64,000 nt of DNA from Culex pipiens pallens (taxonomy: Eukaryota > Arthropoda > Insecta > Diptera > Culicidae). Location: the NCBI RefSeq assembly GCF_016801865.2, contig NC_068939.1:65689273-65753272 (forward strand). The letters are read 5' to 3'. Both the position numbers and the translations under genes were made by a program. The notes below the pieces were generated by a model, which did no database searches, had not been told where the DNA came from, and saw only the letters and a list, made by a program, of their open reading frames with translations. This document shows positions 44,781-55,223 of this stretch, piece after piece (within the stretch, counting starts at the first letter, position 1; each line of letters opens with the position of its first letter).

Positions 44781-45865
44781 AATAATCAAAAAAGGTGCAA
44801 AACAAGTTTTTAAACCTTTCGAAAAATTTACATAAATAAAGTTATTTGTCGACAAATCACCATAAATCCAGTCTCCCCACTCCAAATAGGCATCCTTGAC
44901 TGAAGAAAAAAAATAATTTGGATTGAATATAAAGTTTACTAACTACTTAGTATAAAAGTTTATATAACTTTGGAATTCTATATAAACTTATCTAAACTAA
45001 ATTTTGCAAACTTTTAATTCAACTAAATGCCAATATATAACCATAGAATTGCTAAATAAACATTTTGGAGTGGATATAACAACGTTTTGGGGGTCTTTAT
45101 ATCGATAGAATAGATTTTTCGTTTGAATTTCGTGCCAACCCGGAATTACGTTTTCGGAAAATACACCGCCAGCCGAACCGGTCCACGATTCACAAGTCAA
45201 CCTAAGTGGCATCGGAAAGGGTATAAAATTTCCGATCTTTTGATACCAAAACATCTAGGTTTTCTTTAAAACCCATGAGCTTTTTGTAGCAAAATGTTTG
45301 GTTACTAGGTTTCAGTCAAACTTTTAATTGTTTGCCCAAGCGGTTTAAATACTATTTTTACATACTGTATATATCGTGGACAATCCCAGAGTTATTTTGA
45401 TAGAATAATGTATCCGATGTTTATTTTTTCGAGGTATCTCTAGAAATTTTAATGTCAGGAATTTCTCGATATGATTGGAACGAGAATCAAAGACTTATCA
45501 ATATAATTATTACATTCATGTCATAGAATAAAGTTAGCCATTTGTCGTTAAAAGTTTCAAAGAATAGTTGGATTTAACAAAATAAATTTTGCACCTGCAA
45601 TTTCATAATAAAATATAATTAATCCTAATCAAGAATGATCAAGTCTTAATCTTGTTTTATTGTGGTTTCCAAGAAATCTTCAAGAAAGCTATAAATTTGA
45701 TTCGCTTTAGAATAAGTTCCATTAGATCTCTTGAGAGTATCTGGAGAGTCCGGTAAAAATCAACAGCAATACTGTGTGGTTCAAAACTCTGCTGGAATAC
45801 GCTCTTGATTACTTCCTAAAATGGTCCATTTTACACTTAAAGCTGTTTTAACTCTTCTTTAGAAT
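44781..45865. other. Intergenic, nothing recognised
   Basis: AT-rich; a fragment CCAGTCTCCCCACTCC near 44869 recalls the CTTGATCCCC MITE end. No gene. Confidence 0.4.
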
Positions 45866-47345
45866 CTATGACATTTCCCCGAAACCCACATTCCCGAAAA
45901 GACATTTCCCCGAATGCCACATCTCCGAAAAGACACTTTCCCGAAATGTCATTTACCCGAAAATCATTTCCCCGAACAATCCATTTCCCCGAATGGCCAC
46001 ATCCCCGAGTGGCGACTTCCCCTAAAAACCATTTTCCCGAATGGCCACTTCCCCTAATTTTCCACATCCCCGAAAATCATTTTCCCGAATGACCATATCC
46101 CCGAACGGCCATTTCCCCGAACGCCACTTCCCCGACAACGGGCATACCCGCCTGACCGGGTTCGGGGAAGTGGCGATCAATGAAGTATCATGTCCACAAT
46201 TGAACGTTCAAAAAATTCCGAGATTTTTACGAGCGTTTTATTCCAGCTCCACTTGAGTTTCTCCCAAATCCCAAATTTTGCGTTACGTAATAAAAGAACG
46301 CTCCCTTATTTCTAATGAACAAATCTAAATAGCTGCGTGCCGCTTAATTCATTTGCCTATTTTTCTCATTTCGTCGCATTCGAGCTAACTTGTCGTACGT
46401 CGATTTTGGGCCAAATTGAATTAAGAAAGCCATTTTGTGCAGCTCACATTGCCCAAAACTCGATTTCAATTCTGAGATATTCAATAAAAACCGAAAAATT
46501 TTGTCTCGTGCTAACTTGACACACTCTGAAAATTGCTGTAAGTGAGACAACTGGCCAAAGAGGTTTCAGATCAGAATGCGTTTGACACACGTACATGCCC
46601 GACTACCGTAAACGATTGTAATTATAACTCGGGACCTCAGCAACCAAATTCAAACAAATTTCAGGACAATGCACAGAATGGTCAACAAAATATAACGTGA
46701 TTGTTATTGTTTACATAGCGAGCTCTATTTTTCGTTTATTCAAGGTCAAACACTAACACGCATTTTTCTCGGAACGTCAAAAAGCGACAAACGACAAGAT
46801 AGCACGACAGGGTCGATTTGATACATTGATCATTTCGGTGCTGTGCAATCCTTACCACGTGGATACCGTTTTGGAAAATTGTGCTTTGCTGAAAATTGTC
46901 CGATACAAAAAAAATCTTTTTTATTGAACATGGATGATCTCAAAACCTCGCTTTCTTGAAGTTTCCGCGTGGTTTATGAATACGGTCATTTGTTTTTTTT
47001 TTTCATATTTAAAAACACACGTAGGAGAATTTAATATTAAGGTCATACTTTTGTAAAAATATCCCTAAAAAACAATTTAGTTTATATCTAAGTTAATATC
47101 ATTCGGGAAAATGGAACATTCGGGGAAATAACCATTCGGGTATATGTAAATTCGGGAAAACGACAGTTCGGTAAAATGGCCATTCAGGTAAATGACATTC
47201 GGGGATATGGAATTTTCGGGAAAATGATTTTCGGGGATGTGGAAATTTCGGGAAAATGATTTTCGGGGAAATGGCACTTTCGGGGAAATGATTTTCGGGA
47301 ATGTGGGATTCCGGAAAGAGGGATTCGGGAATATGGGATAAAACC
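45866..47345. mobile_element. Foldback of CCCCGAA minisatellite arms
   Basis: 45866-46165 consists of irregular 10-13-base repeats around CATTTCCCCGAA; 47095-47345 consists of the complement (TTCGGGGAAATG). The two arrays face each other across about 930 bases that hold a Harbinger-type end (46280-46305, followed by TTA) and a copy of the CGACAAGATAGCACGA family (about 46390-46830, with TCAAGGTCA at 46740-46748). Probably one element with minisatellite arms plus later insertions. Confidence 0.6.
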
Positions 47346-48686
47346 GTTAATAGGGAGTGAGAGAGGGATTGAGGGGCTAAATTTTAGAAAAAATATTGCT
47401 GAAAATTAAAATGTTGTGAAACAATTTAACTGTAAATCAACATATTTAAATAAAAATGGCACAATAAAAATAGTCACAATAGTCTCACAGCTGTTAAAAA
47501 TTTACCTCTTTACTCATCCAGATCCTAATGTATCATGTTCCAGCAATCCCAACAACCCAATCATCAATCAATTAAATCATCAACAAAAAGTGTCCAAACC
47601 CCCCAAGACCTGCAACAGTGCAAAACCAACATGCATATCTCCACGTTCCAATTTCACACCCAATTAGTGGCGCGAATTTCGGACTCAATTACCCGCATCA
47701 AAACACCATTATCCAGTGGTGTGTGTCTACCCTCTGTCTGACGACCTGCTGCTGCCTGCGGTCAATCGCGGTCCCCTCCGCCATGAACGCGGCTCCGACG
47801 CCCCACGGCGTCTTTGTAAGCAAATCGCGCCGGTTAGTCGCGCCCGTTTAAGTTCCCCAAAGAGAAAATCGCTCTTTCCACCGTTTTTGCGCAAAACTGA
47901 CCGCGAAAACCGAAATTTTCAAGGTCCGGCCCAACCGCCTTGGAAGCGGCTGTGGGGTACCACCCTATGAAACCAATCGATTGACCTTCGGTGGAGGCAA
48001 ATTTGTGGTCACTTGGTCTTGGAAAATGCCCTGGCCAAGGTGGTGGCAACGATTTGCAACGCGACCAATGAGCGAAATTTAATTTATTGTTTTTGTAATG
48101 TGTCACTCAGCGTGCATGTTGTTAGGGTGTCTTAAATTATATAATAATTTTATAACTAAATTTGAATCGAACAACTCTCTAAACAAGTTAATTTCCAAAA
48201 ATATTATTTATATCTTGATTTTTCTATACAACGCTGTGTTTATTGTTATTAGGCCTTTTAGCTCGTGCAAAATGTCGTTAAAAGCTTGTGATATTAAAAA
48301 TTTAAATTCTAAAAGATTTTTAATAAAACATGATAAATTGATCGAAAAAGATTTTTAGATTTTGGATAAACTGATAAAAGTAAATGTTAAAACATTATTA
48401 TTCATTTTCTATCTGATCAAGACAATCACAGATTGTCACAGATTTTTTTAATTTTGGCTGATGAATGTTGACAATTTAAAAAACTTCATTTTTTTATTTT
48501 TTTGACAAAAAATTATTAACCTTTTCTTAATTTTGGACACCCTGGCTTACGTCGTGCTCTCAAAGACAGGTGAATTTCTTCAGCCGCATGCAGTCACGGT
48601 AGGGGAAATCGATTAGTTTGTCGAGCTAGGTTTGTGTGCTGTTCTAATGACTAAAATTAGCTACTGTCCGGTTGACTACTTCTTTG
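47346..48686. other. Upstream region of CPR-11, intergenic
   Basis: 47640-48060 has higher GC than its surroundings and short open frames in both strands, none with a domain I know. 48100-48540 is AT-rich. No supported gene. Confidence 0.45.
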
Positions 48687-48723
48687 TATAAAAGACAAAT
48701 GTGACTTACCGAACACTATCAGT
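48687..48723 (+). promoter_or_regulatory. Core promoter of CPR-11
   Basis: TATAAAAG at 48687-48694 and TCAGT at 48719-48723 (start A48721), spacing 34; the leader is only about 29 bases. Confidence 0.85.
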
Positions 48724-48749
48724 TCATCGATTGACGTTGTCTCATCAAA

Positions 48750-49226
48750 ATGTTCAAAGTAAATCTATTGCTTGCTTAATACTTTATCATTGAAATTTAA
48801 TTTTAAAAATGTTTCCCCTAGATCACCCTGTTCGCCCTGTTCTGCCTGTTGGCCACCGTTTCGGCCCAGTACTGGGGCGGTGAGGGATACCACCACGAGG
48901 ATCACCACTCGTACCCCAAGTACAAGTACGAGTACGGCGTAAAGGATCACCATACCGGAGACCACAAGAGCCAGTGGGAGTCCCGGGATGGGGATGTCGT
49001 TAAGGGCGGATACACCCTTGATGAGGCCGACGGAACCAAGCGAGTCGTGGAGTATCACTCGGATAAGCACCACGGATTGACGGCTCACGTTAAGCGGATT
49101 GGTCATGCGCACCACCCGCAGGTTTATGGACATCAGCACTACGGAGGAGGATACCAGAATCAGGGTTATCAGGGTTATGGACACGGATCAGGATACAGCT
49201 ACAGCAATTTGAACCAGCACTTTTGA
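48750..49226 (+). CDS. CPR-11: Gly/Tyr-rich-tailed RR-2 cuticular protein
   Basis: Exons 48750-48758 and 48822-49226, 63-base phase-0 intron, 137 aa. Signal peptide about 1-18 (ends TVSA), short His/Gly linker, RR-2 domain about 34-102 (YPKYKYEYGVKD, HHTGDHKSQW, RDGDVVKGGY, DEADGTKRVVEY; HHGLTAHVKR where others have GF-x-A). The tail from 104 is Gly/Tyr/Gln-rich (GGGYQNQGYQGYGHGSGYSY) and ends NQHF. Tyr-rich tails offer sites for dityrosine or quinone cross-linking, which is inference. AATAAA at 49263-49268. Confidence 0.95.
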
Positions 49227-49268
49227 ATGAAGTACTCCTTGAAAATCCTGGCTATGTTGACCAATAAA

Positions 49269-49917
49269 GAATAAAATTTGTGACTGTTATTTGCCTTGAA
49301 CAAACTTAATCCACATATGTTAATCCTCACTTTTTACCAAAAATGGACCACACAAAAGAGCTGGGAATAAATTTCATCTGACTTATTAATTCTTTGGTAA
49401 GTACCTAACTTGAAACAGGGTTGCAACATCTCCAATCATTTAAACTTGTTTAAAAAAATGTCTTTTGATCACGTATCCAACAATAGGTCGTATGGTTCAT
49501 AATTCATAATCCATTTAATTAAACTGATAATCTGGTTTAACTTTTACTCATCCTTTCTTCTTTGTTTGTGTGTAGAGGTGGGCAAAAAAAAGCGAACAAA
49601 CCATGGCTCACAAAAAGAGCTTCGGTTCTTTTTGACACTCCAGTCTTTTGAAAAAAAAAAAACGTTATAAGATGGAATGATTTTTAAACCTGTGTCTTTT
49701 TTATGATTTAAAATATAATTCATTGAGTTTCCAGTTATGTGTAGAGTTCATTTTGTTTTTGAGAACTAAAAAAGTAATTTCAAATATTTTAATGCTTATG
49801 AATTAATGCCAAATTTGTCATGATTGCCCCTATGTGTACTTTTTCCAGTACTTAAGGATAAAAAAATAGCAGCATGAAAAAGAACTTTTTTCCAACTTTT
49901 GAAAGCTGTACCAACAT
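49269..49917. other. Intergenic, nothing recognised
   Basis: Spacer between CPR-11 and the retroposon. A segment near 49575 (GAGGTGGGCAAAAAAAAGCG) looks like the end of a MITE, but I cannot define its partner end. Confidence 0.4.
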
Positions 49918-51518
49918 ATTTCGTTGGGAAATTTTGAAATTAAATATGTCTTTATTGAACTTTCTTATAATAATTACATTTCATTTACATGCTAAGTGGT
50001 ATGGCCTAATGCTCTTCATCTTTGTTGTATTTTTCGTTTTATTATTAACTGTTCACATTTATTTTATTTACTTCAAATTGTTTTACATTATTGCATTGAA
50101 TCAAATACATTTGGGTAAAAAAGAAAAAAAATACTTTAACAACTAATCCTAACTTAAAACTAAAATAAAAATTCTTTGAATTATTCAAAATCATTAGAAC
50201 GAGTAAACTACGAACTGTATTTTAAGATAAATCCTCCAAGCGTTCTTACTTGTTCCGCACGAGTTTTGCAACCACGCAGTGTTGTTGTCATCTCGATGAA
50301 AATGTTCATAAGTTCTTGTGGTGAAAACAGGTCACTACTGCCTTCATCCGTTGATGTTGGTTGGTTTTCCCTCGGTTGCTGACTGAAGCCAGGAGGTGTT
50401 GTATTCTCTGCAACTTTTTGCCGCTGATTCAACGGCAATGGTTGCAGATTTGGAACCACTCGAACAGATCCCGCTCCAGGTGACGCCAAAGCAGGAAAAT
50501 CCACGTCCGTGAAAGTTGGTGGTGTTTTGCGACGATTTGGTTGGTGCCTCGTCGTCGCTTGCTGCCGAATTTTCACAAACTCAGCACGTTTTGGGCAGCT
50601 TCGATTCTTGGTAGAATGGTCGCCGCCGCAATTGAAGCATTTGGCTTCAATGTTCTCGTTGATTGTTTCGCAAGCTTGAGTTTTGTGCTCACCTCCGCAG
50701 GTTGCACAACGGCTCTTGATGAAACAGTTCCTTCCACCATGCCCAAACTGCAAGCAATTCGAACATTGTGTCACGTCACGGTGCACTGGGCGATAACGTT
50801 CCCAAGTCACGATGATGTTGAAAATTGCCCGAACTGCTTTCAGCTCAGACGGCGTTGTCGATCCTTTCTCGAAATGAACCAGGTACAGTTGATCACGATA
50901 CTTGATGTCCTTGTTGTGTCTCGTCATCTTGAAGATTTTGATCACGTTCAACTTAAGAGTTTTGAGCTCTTCTTTCAGCACACTCACATCCATGTCGTAC
51001 AGGCCTCGGAGGACCTGTTTCATGGGGCGTTTACCTGGATCGTCATGGCTGTAGTATTCAATCTTTGTGTTGTTCAGGAAATCCCGAACGTAGTTGTAAT
51101 CCTTTCTGGTAGGTAGCAGAATTTTGAGTCCATCAGCACACAAGCAAATGGAAGCTCGTAAAGCACCAGATTTGATAAACCCGGTCAGCCACTTTCGCAC
51201 CGAATCCGATGACGCTGTTTTCACAAAAATGGGTGGCAACTTTTCCCGTCGTTCAAATTCTTCCTTCTCGCTCACGTCCACAGGGAGGGTAGCGAACTGG
51301 TTTCCAGACAATTTTTGAGCGTCCTTGCCCAAACTGCCTGGCTTTGCAGGTAGCGCTTCGGCATTCTTTAGCTTCTTCAAATCTGCCGATCCTGCTGGTG
51401 AGGACCGCCTCTTTTTCTTGCCGTGAGGCATTTTTTGCACATTTAGCACTTTTTTGGTTTGTTAGGGACGCACGTCTGACTCGCTTCTCTGCTGATCGCA
51501 GACTCCATTTCGTTGGGA
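49918..51518 (-). mobile_element. ORF1-only Jockey-like retroposon with target duplication
   Basis: ATTTCGTTGGGA occurs at 49918-49929 and again at 51507-51518: a perfect 12-base target-site duplication. Between them (49930-51506, minus strand) lie a short 5' UTR, a single ORF1 (51431-50208) and a 3' UTR of about 280 bases ending ...AATAAAGACATATTTAATT. There is no endonuclease or reverse transcriptase ORF2. The 5' end begins at about 51504 (AGTCTGCG), and AGACGTG lies at +28 to +34 from it, the place and sequence of the downstream promoter element of Jockey-clade LINEs. So the element is 5'-complete and was mobilised as an ORF1-only unit, comparable to mammalian HAL1. Confidence 0.85.
50208..51431 (-). 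CDS. Jockey-clade ORF1 (Gag-like) protein with three zinc knuckles
   Basis: 407 aa from ATG 51431 (MPHGKKKRRS) to TAG 50208; the frame is open a little further upstream but without an ATG. A basic N-terminus (1-40) is followed by an RRM/PRE_C2HC-like region at about 85-210 (LRGLYDMDVSVLKEELKTL, YLVHFEKGSTTPSELKAVR). Then come three CCHC zinc knuckles: 223-236 (C-x2-C-x4-H-x4-C), 242-254 (C-x2-C-x3-H-x4-C) and 265-279 (C-x2-C-x3-H-x6-C). The tail is Pro/Gln-rich and ends with a helical segment. It would bind the RNA of its own element in a ribonucleoprotein. The frame is uninterrupted, so the insertion is young or the ORF is under selection. Movement would need reverse transcriptase from a partner LINE. 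Confidence 0.88.
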   Translation of the reverse strand: MPHGKKKRRSSPAGSADLKKLKNAEALPAKPGSLGKDAQKLSGNQFATLPVDVSEKEEFERREKLPPIFVKTASSDSVRKWLTGFIKSGALRASICLCADGLKILLPTRKDYNYVRDFLNNTKIEYYSHDDPGKRPMKQVLRGLYDMDVSVLKEELKTLKLNVIKIFKMTRHNKDIKYRDQLYLVHFEKGSTTPSELKAVRAIFNIIVTWERYRPVHRDVTQCSNCLQFGHGGRNCFIKSRCATCGGEHKTQACETINENIEAKCFNCGGDHSTKNRSCPKRAEFVKIRQQATTRHQPNRRKTPPTFTDVDFPALASPGAGSVRVVPNLQPLPLNQRQKVAENTTPPGFSQQPRENQPTSTDEGSSDLFSPQELMNIFIEMTTTLRGCKTRAEQVRTLGGFILKYSS

Positions 51519-52029
51519 GGTGTTTTGCAACTCTTCAAAATACGGTGAAAGATTCCAAATAGCATTTATGCAAATATTTGAAGACCACTTTAAAAACTTC
51601 AAACCCATATTTTCAGTTTCCTAGTTTTCTTTTTAATTACTCCAAAAGTTAAGCTGAGAGTCGTGTGGTGTTCGTGGGGGAGATCGAAAGAAGATTCTGG
51701 AATTCATTGGAAAAAGGTGTCGCGTCGTGGCCTTAGTTGAACCTTCGGTGGGCGAATCGGTGCGAGAATCCGCTAGAAAGTACACGGAAAGGGGATCCAT
51801 CGCCAAATCGCGATAAAGTTCGCTAAAACTAGCGAAAAATATCGCTAATTTCTCAGCCTGCACAAAAATTACCTAGAATCGCTAATTTTTTTCGCTGGTT
51901 TGGAAACCGATGAAATTCTACCAAACCAGTGAAAAAAACACTGGTTTGGTGAAAAATGTCGCTGTTTGGGGGATCAGTTTTGCTAGAATCAGAAAATTTT
52001 CTCGCTGGTTTGGAAAAAGCGGCAGGGCA
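51519..52029. other. Flank of retroposon and start of CTGG-rich repeat region
   Basis: No gene. From about 51830 the text becomes rich in TCGCT, CTGGTTTGG and related words that continue into the tandem repeat. Confidence 0.4.
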
Positions 52030-52465
52030 CCAAAATCAACCAGGAGATTATTGTACTGGTTTTGGGAAACAATTCGCTGGTCCAGCGGATTTCTTCACTG
52101 GACCAGTGTTCTTTTACGCTGGATCAGCGTTTTCTATCGCTGACGTCCGGGTTTTTTTTCCGGCGGCAGCAGCTCGTACCAAAATCAACCAGGAGATTAT
52201 TGTACTGGTTTTGGGAAACAATTCGCTGGTCCAGCGGATTTTTTCACTGAACTGGTGTTCTTTTATGCTGGATCAGCGTTTTCTATCGCTGACGTCTGGA
52301 TTTTTTTTCCGGCGGCAGCAGCTCGTACCAAAATCAACCAGGAGATTATTCTACTGGTTTCGGCGAAAAATACGCTGGTTCAGCGAATGTTTCCACTGGA
52401 CCAGTGTTTTTTTGCACGTTTGTTTTTTTGTTTTGGCGGCAGAAGCCTATGCCAAAATAAACCAG
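52030..52465 (+). repeat. Tandem repeat, 149-base unit with CTGG/CCAG palindromes
   Basis: CCAAAATCAACCAGGAGATT occurs at 52030, 52179 and 52328 (spacing 149 twice), with a diverged fourth start at 52452 (spacing 124). Each unit holds short palindromes such as CACTGGACCAGTG and GCTGGATCAGC, and TTTCCGGCGGCAGCAGCTCG. 149 is not a multiple of three, so the long frame (259 codons from 51956) changes reading phase in each unit and is not a normal protein. Confidence 0.85.
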
Positions 52466-53107
52466 AGGTTGACGGAGGTTTACGGATGGAACAATCGTCA
52501 GAAAAGATTTCGCAGTAACGGAAGCAGAATTAAAAGAAAGTCCAGCCAGGTTGTACTTACTTGCCACAGCACAAACTGTTCCGCGGCCATGGTCAAGTTC
52601 CTCGCCTACGATTCTTGCTGCCACCTGCGACAATTTGTGCACTCATCTATGCAGCATTACAAATACATCTCCAGCTTCACTGCACCGTATTTTTCTGCTG
52701 CGAGAACTTTATGGAAACGTGCTTCTTTTCATTGAAAAGAACCATCACCTGTTGAGTATGTATTTTAATGCTGAACACTTGATGCAGAAATTTTTCATGC
52801 TTTTTTGTTTTGAAAAAACCCGAAAAATTCGCGATGAAGTTCGTTGCAAAGAAATCGTTCGCGAAGAGTTCCATGAAATCGATTGAAGCAGTTCAATGGA
52901 TCAGCACTATTTGAGGTTTACATGATAATGAACAATACGTTACTTAGAATTTCATTTCGTTTTGAAAGCCCTTCCCATAGCATTGTTGCTCGGATGGCAC
53001 GCCGACGGTAAGAAGTAAAAAATTACGGGATTGAAAATATTAAGTACCTCTTGTAGCGTCGAAGATCGGAAGGCAACGATTATGTTTCACTTTCTTGTCA
53101 TATCATC
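52466..53107. other. Intergenic, uncertain gene-like fragment
   Basis: 52550-52640 on the minus strand has a gene-like composition and a donor-like GGCAAGTAAGT, but no recognisable domain. The rest is AT-rich. Not enough for a gene call. Confidence 0.3.
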
Positions 53108-53401
53108 TACCAATTCTCCGCCAACTCACACAGCAGTTGCCCCGACCCCTCTTCGATTTGCGTGAAACTTTGTTCTTAGGGGTAACTTTTGTCCTTGATT
53201 AAAAATCCGAGGTCCGTTTTTTGATATCTCGTGACGGAGGGGCGACATGACACCTTTCATTTTTGAACATGCGAAAAAAGAGGTGTTTTGCCTTCCTCAC
53301 TGAGGTAAGGCTATAATCCTGCTTTAAAAATGAACTTTCTATTAAAAGCTCCTAGACCCACCTTCATGTATACATATCTACTCAGAATCGAAAACTGAAC
53401 T

Positions 53402-53475
53402 AATGTCTGTGTGTGTGTGTGTGTATGTGTGTGTGTATGTGTGTGTGTATGTGTGTGTATGTATGTATGTGACCA
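53402..53475. repeat. (TG)n microsatellite
   Basis: TGTGTG interrupted by TATG steps. Present in shorter form in the sister MITE at about 59977-60014. Confidence 0.85.
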
Positions 53476-53631
53476 AAATTCTCACTGAGTTTTCTCAGCA
53501 CTGGCTGAACCGATTTTGATCGAACCAATTTCATTCGACTTGGTTTAGGGTCCCATACATCGCTATTGAATTGTTTGAAGTTTCGATAAGTAGTTCAAAA
53601 GTTATGCATAAAAATGTGTTTTCACAAATAC

Positions 53632-54430
53632 CCGGATCTCAATTATATGCATGTAAACGCTGTCCGGATCCATCATCCGACCCATCGTTGATTAGGTAAT
53701 TGAAAGGCCTTTCCAATGATTCCAAGACATTGAAGATCTGGCAACCCTGTCTCGAGTTATGACCACTTAAGTGATATTTATGTACTTTTTTGAAGCCGGA
53801 TCTCAATTAAATGTATGTAAACTATGTCTGGATCCATCATCCGACCCATCGTTGGTTAGGTAATTGAAAGGCCTTTCCAATGAGTCCAAGACATTGAAGA
53901 TCTGGCAACCCTGTCTCGAGTTATGACCACTTAAGTGATATTTATGTACTTTTTTGAAGCCGGATCTCAATTAAATGTATGTAAACTATGTCCGGATCCA
54001 TCATCCGACCCATCGTTGGTAAGGTAATTGAAAGGCCTTTCCAATGAGTCCAAGACATTGAAGATCTGGCAACCCTGTCTCGAGTTATGACCTCTTAAGT
54101 GATATTTATGTACTTTTTTGAAGCCGGATCTCACTTTAATGTATGTAAACTATGTTCGGATCCATCATCCGACCCATCGTTGGTAAGGTAATCAAAAGAA
54201 CTTTTCAACGAGTCTAAAACATTGAAGATCTGGCAACCCTGTCTCGAGATATGACCACTTAAGTGATATTTATGTACTTTTTTGAAGCCGGATCTCACTT
54301 TAATGTATGTAAACTATGTCCGGATCCATCATCCGACCCATCGTTGGTTAGGTAATTGAAAGGCCTTTCCAATGAGTCCAAGACATTGAAGATCTGGCAA
54401 CCCTGTCTCGAGTTCTGACCACATAAGTTA
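53632..54430 (+). repeat. Five 164-base tandem units inside the MITE
   Basis: CCGGATCTCA starts at 53632, 53796, 53960, 54124 and 54288: exact 164-base spacing. Each unit contains GGATCCATCATCCGACCCAT, GGCCTTTCCAATGA and GATCTGGCAACCCTGTCTCG. Confidence 0.9.
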
Positions 54431-54916
54431 TACATTGTGTTCTTTTTTTCTGGATATGAAAAAATGATGAAACCACTTATATACCCATTTTTGGTAAAAA
54501 GTGAGGAAGGCATCAACCGCATAGGTGGATTAAGTTAGTTTTTCAATAAATTGCCGCCTAAAACGGTGATGAGATAGAAATTTGGTTTCAAAGGGACCTT
54601 TATGTAAAATTAGACGCCCGGTTTGATGGCGTACTCAGAATCCCGAAAAAAACATATTTTTCATCGAAAAAAACATTGAAAAGTTTTAAAAACTCTGCCA
54701 TTTTGCGTTACTCGACTGTAAATTTTTTTTTGGAACATGTCATTTTATGGGAAATTTAATATATTTTTTGAATTTACATTGACCCAGAAGGGTAATTTAT
54801 TCATTTAGAACATAAATTTTCATTTTAAAATTTTGAGTTTTTTCTTACTTTGCAGGGTTATTTTTTAGAGTGTAACAATGTTCTACAAAGTTGTAGAGCA
54901 GACAAAGCAAAAATTG

Positions 54917-55223
54917 CGATTTGAGATAATCGCTGGCAAAAAGTGGATTGCTTTTTAATATTCCTAAATATTCGATATTTGAAAAAGATTATGACATTTT
55001 TACTGATCATACGATAAAATTTACCATTTTAATCAACTCTGCTTTATCGTTTTTTTTTAATTTTATGTTGATTTATGCAATAAAACTCATTTTTTCAAAC
55101 TTTCTCAAATTTTCTTTTTTCATGTTCTTCAGAAATAACAACGAACTTCAACATAATGCATTCTATATTTTAACTTCTTTGGAAATCCCTACATCACATA
55201 TCACAGATATCTAGTCACTCTCC
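54917..55223. other. CPR-12 3' region
   Basis: AT-rich 3' flank of the minus-strand gene CPR-12; no canonical polyadenylation signal close to the stop codon. Confidence 0.4.

Larger units (their letters stand above)
53289..54537. mobile_element. GCCTTCCTCAC-family MITE with amplified core
   Basis: Begins GCCTTCCTCACTGAGGTAAG and ends AAAAGTGAGGAAGGC followed by ATCAACCGCATAGGTGGATT. It contains a (TG)n microsatellite (about 53402-53475) and five tandem 164-base units. The sister copy at 59862-60393 has the same flanks but only one unit. Confidence 0.7.
53108..54916 (+). mobile_element. Single-arm copy of GGGTAATTCTC foldback, split by a MITE
   Basis: 53108-53288 and 54538-54916 together align with 43640-44180. 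The break corresponds to the phrase GAGGTGTTTTTCAA, which is continuous at 43812 and interrupted here, so the MITE insertion is younger than the foldback copy. Confidence 0.7.

Noticed and set aside
47700..47970. GC-richer segment with overlapping short frames as a gene exon
   Set aside because: No domain, no consistent splice sites and frames open on both strands.
51956..52735. 259-codon open frame
   Set aside because: It runs through a 149-base tandem repeat that shifts frame in every unit; the translated units do not repeat as a protein would.
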